Positions 63,438 to 64,000 of a stretch of DNA of 64,000 bases are shown here, piece after piece. Position 1 is the stretch's first letter, and each line of letters opens with the position of its first letter. The translations under genes and the position numbers were made by a program. Location of the stretch: the NCBI GenBank assembly GCA_027490955.1, contig JAIXXB010000019.1, positions 158,722 to 222,721 of the forward strand, in the 5' to 3' direction. The notes beneath the pieces are model-generated. The model ran no database searches. It was given only the letters and a program-made list of their open reading frames with translations, and was not told where the DNA came from. Source of the DNA: Rhodobacter sp. (GTDB taxonomy: Bacteria > Pseudomonadota > Alphaproteobacteria > Rhodobacterales > Rhodobacteraceae).

Positions 63438-63878
63438 TGGAACTGTCGCGTATTGGTGCCACTCCAAGTGCTCGTTTAAGCCACATTCCGTTCAAAAGCG
63501 ACCGGACTTTTCCATCCCAATGCTGAGTGCCGTCGCCGAGGGTTATAGGATCCGTTGATATATTGGAAGATGGAGGTCTCGGCTTGGCGGCGCGTTTCCC
63601 AAGACCTGCGCCAGATCAGCTCTGCCTTGATGGTCTTGAAGAAGGTTTCTACTGCGGCGTTATCGTAGCAATTCCCTTTCCCGCTCATCGACACCTTGAA
63701 CCCATGCTCGCGCAGAACCTCCTGATAGTCATGCGAACAGTATTGGCTGCCGCGGTCGCTATGGAAGATGCAGCCCTTGGGCGGTGATCGCAGGGCAATG
63801 GCCATCTTCAAGGCCCGGATCGCCAGATCACGCTTCATGCGGTTGCTGACGGCCCAGCCGATCACACGGCGGGAATGC
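63438..63878 (-). mobile_element. IS3-family element remnant inserted in the recombinase gene
   Basis: The end inside the recombinase is placed near 63438 because TGGAACTGTCGCGTATT resembles, imperfectly, the TGACCTGCCACGGGATT end of the second element. The rest holds the last third of a transposase on the minus strand and is cut at about 63878 by the next IS end. Confidence 0.7.
63476..63877 (-). pseudogene. IS3-family transposase orfB, C-terminal fragment
   Basis: About 133 residues of the DDE transposase catalytic domain, from SRRVIGWAVS to KSPVAFERN. It has the second Asp (HSDRGSQYCS) and the Glu (NAAVETFFKTIKAEL); the first Asp and the N-terminal two-thirds are lost. The reading frame continues upstream into unrelated IS-end sequence, so the start is artificial. 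Confidence 0.85.
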
Positions 63879-63966
63879 TGACCTGCCACGGGATTTTTCT
63901 TCCATACTCGACTAGAGTCCGGCTGACCTGCCACGGGATTTTTCTTCCATACTCGACTAGAGTCCG
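63877..63966. repeat. 45-bp tandem duplication of an IS end
   Basis: Two identical 45-bp units (63877-63921 and 63922-63966), each with TGACCTGCCACGGG near the front and ACTCGACTAGAGTCC near the back. Each TG start (63879 and 63924) could be an IS3 terminus. Confidence 0.9.
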
Positions 63967-64000
63967 GCCGATAGAGAGGACGGACGATGAAGAAAGCAAA
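63879..64000 (+). mobile_element. Left end of a second IS3-family element, cut by the window
   Basis: The doubled end is followed by a short leader and a frame starting ATGAAGAAAGCA at 63987. GAGAGG lies before it. IS3 orfA proteins often start MKK. The element continues outside the window. Confidence 0.7.
63987..64000 (+). CDS. Probable IS3-family orfA, first codons only
   Basis: ATG AAG AAA GCA and two more bases are visible, with GAGAGG about eight bases upstream. IS3-family orfA proteins commonly begin MKK. The identity is inferred from the IS end in front. Confidence 0.5.

Noticed and set aside
63877..63966. Tandem repeat as a CRISPR remnant
   Set aside because: Two adjacent copies without spacers, and the unit starts with an IS3-type terminus.

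Overview
The window is chromosomal DNA of an alphaproteobacterium, almost certainly a Rhodobacteraceae (Roseobacter-group) species. Evidence: purA followed by a DUF2842 gene, the F1-ATPase zeta inhibitor (DUF1476) beside purC, an NDUFA12-type complex I subunit next to MlaD and DUF2155, an RNase E with a long acidic insertion in its S1 domain, RutR with a reductive pyrimidine pathway, DctB/DctD, and GC-rich sequence with tightly packed ATGA-coupled genes. No rRNA, tRNA or CRISPR array was seen.

Layout. 1-3 kb: HdeA-like secreted protein, PAP2-type protein, CTP synthase. 3-11.5 kb: a complete ABC carbohydrate importer (binding protein, two permeases, a 62-residue membrane protein, two ATPases) ending in a fused dihydroxyacetone kinase. 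It is read divergently from a LacI-type regulator, with two identical 16-bp palindromes between them. 11.6-25 kb: mostly housekeeping (secG, purA, thiN, clpP-clpX, complex I accessory, mlaD, aat, accBC).

25-37.5 kb: a reductive pyrimidine degradation locus: preT-preA, rutR, a GlcG/HbpS-like gene, beta-ureidopropionase, dihydropyrimidinase, an SDR without the usual catalytic Tyr/Lys, and a complete ABC importer with an NMT1/THI5-like binding protein. A near-perfect RutR operator lies before the ureidopropionase gene and a weaker one before preT, so this is probably one regulon from uptake to beta-alanine. A composite intergenic repeat (G-tract hairpin, second hairpin, then a CCCCCG-GGATATTTG-AAGAAG block) lies after several of these genes and again after the P450 gene.

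37.6-49 kb: a ScfR-like XRE regulator with a 20-bp palindrome in front, a receiver / membrane protein / symporter-histidine-kinase set, a FliM/FliN-like protein, a sulfur module (split YeeE plus DUF442 protein; SqrR/BigR-type regulator 3 kb away), a FadJ-like protein lacking its Rossmann domain, and a PHP hydrolase. 49-55.5 kb: purC-purS-purQ, dctB-dctD (DctD lacks GAFTGA), and an antiporter. 55.5-62.8 kb: long rne leader and rne, tusA, ccdA, and an alpha/beta-hydrolase plus cytochrome P450 pair.

62.9-64 kb is mobile: a tyrosine recombinase gene cut by an IS3-family remnant, which is itself cut by the end of a second IS3-type element whose terminal 45 bp are tandemly duplicated.
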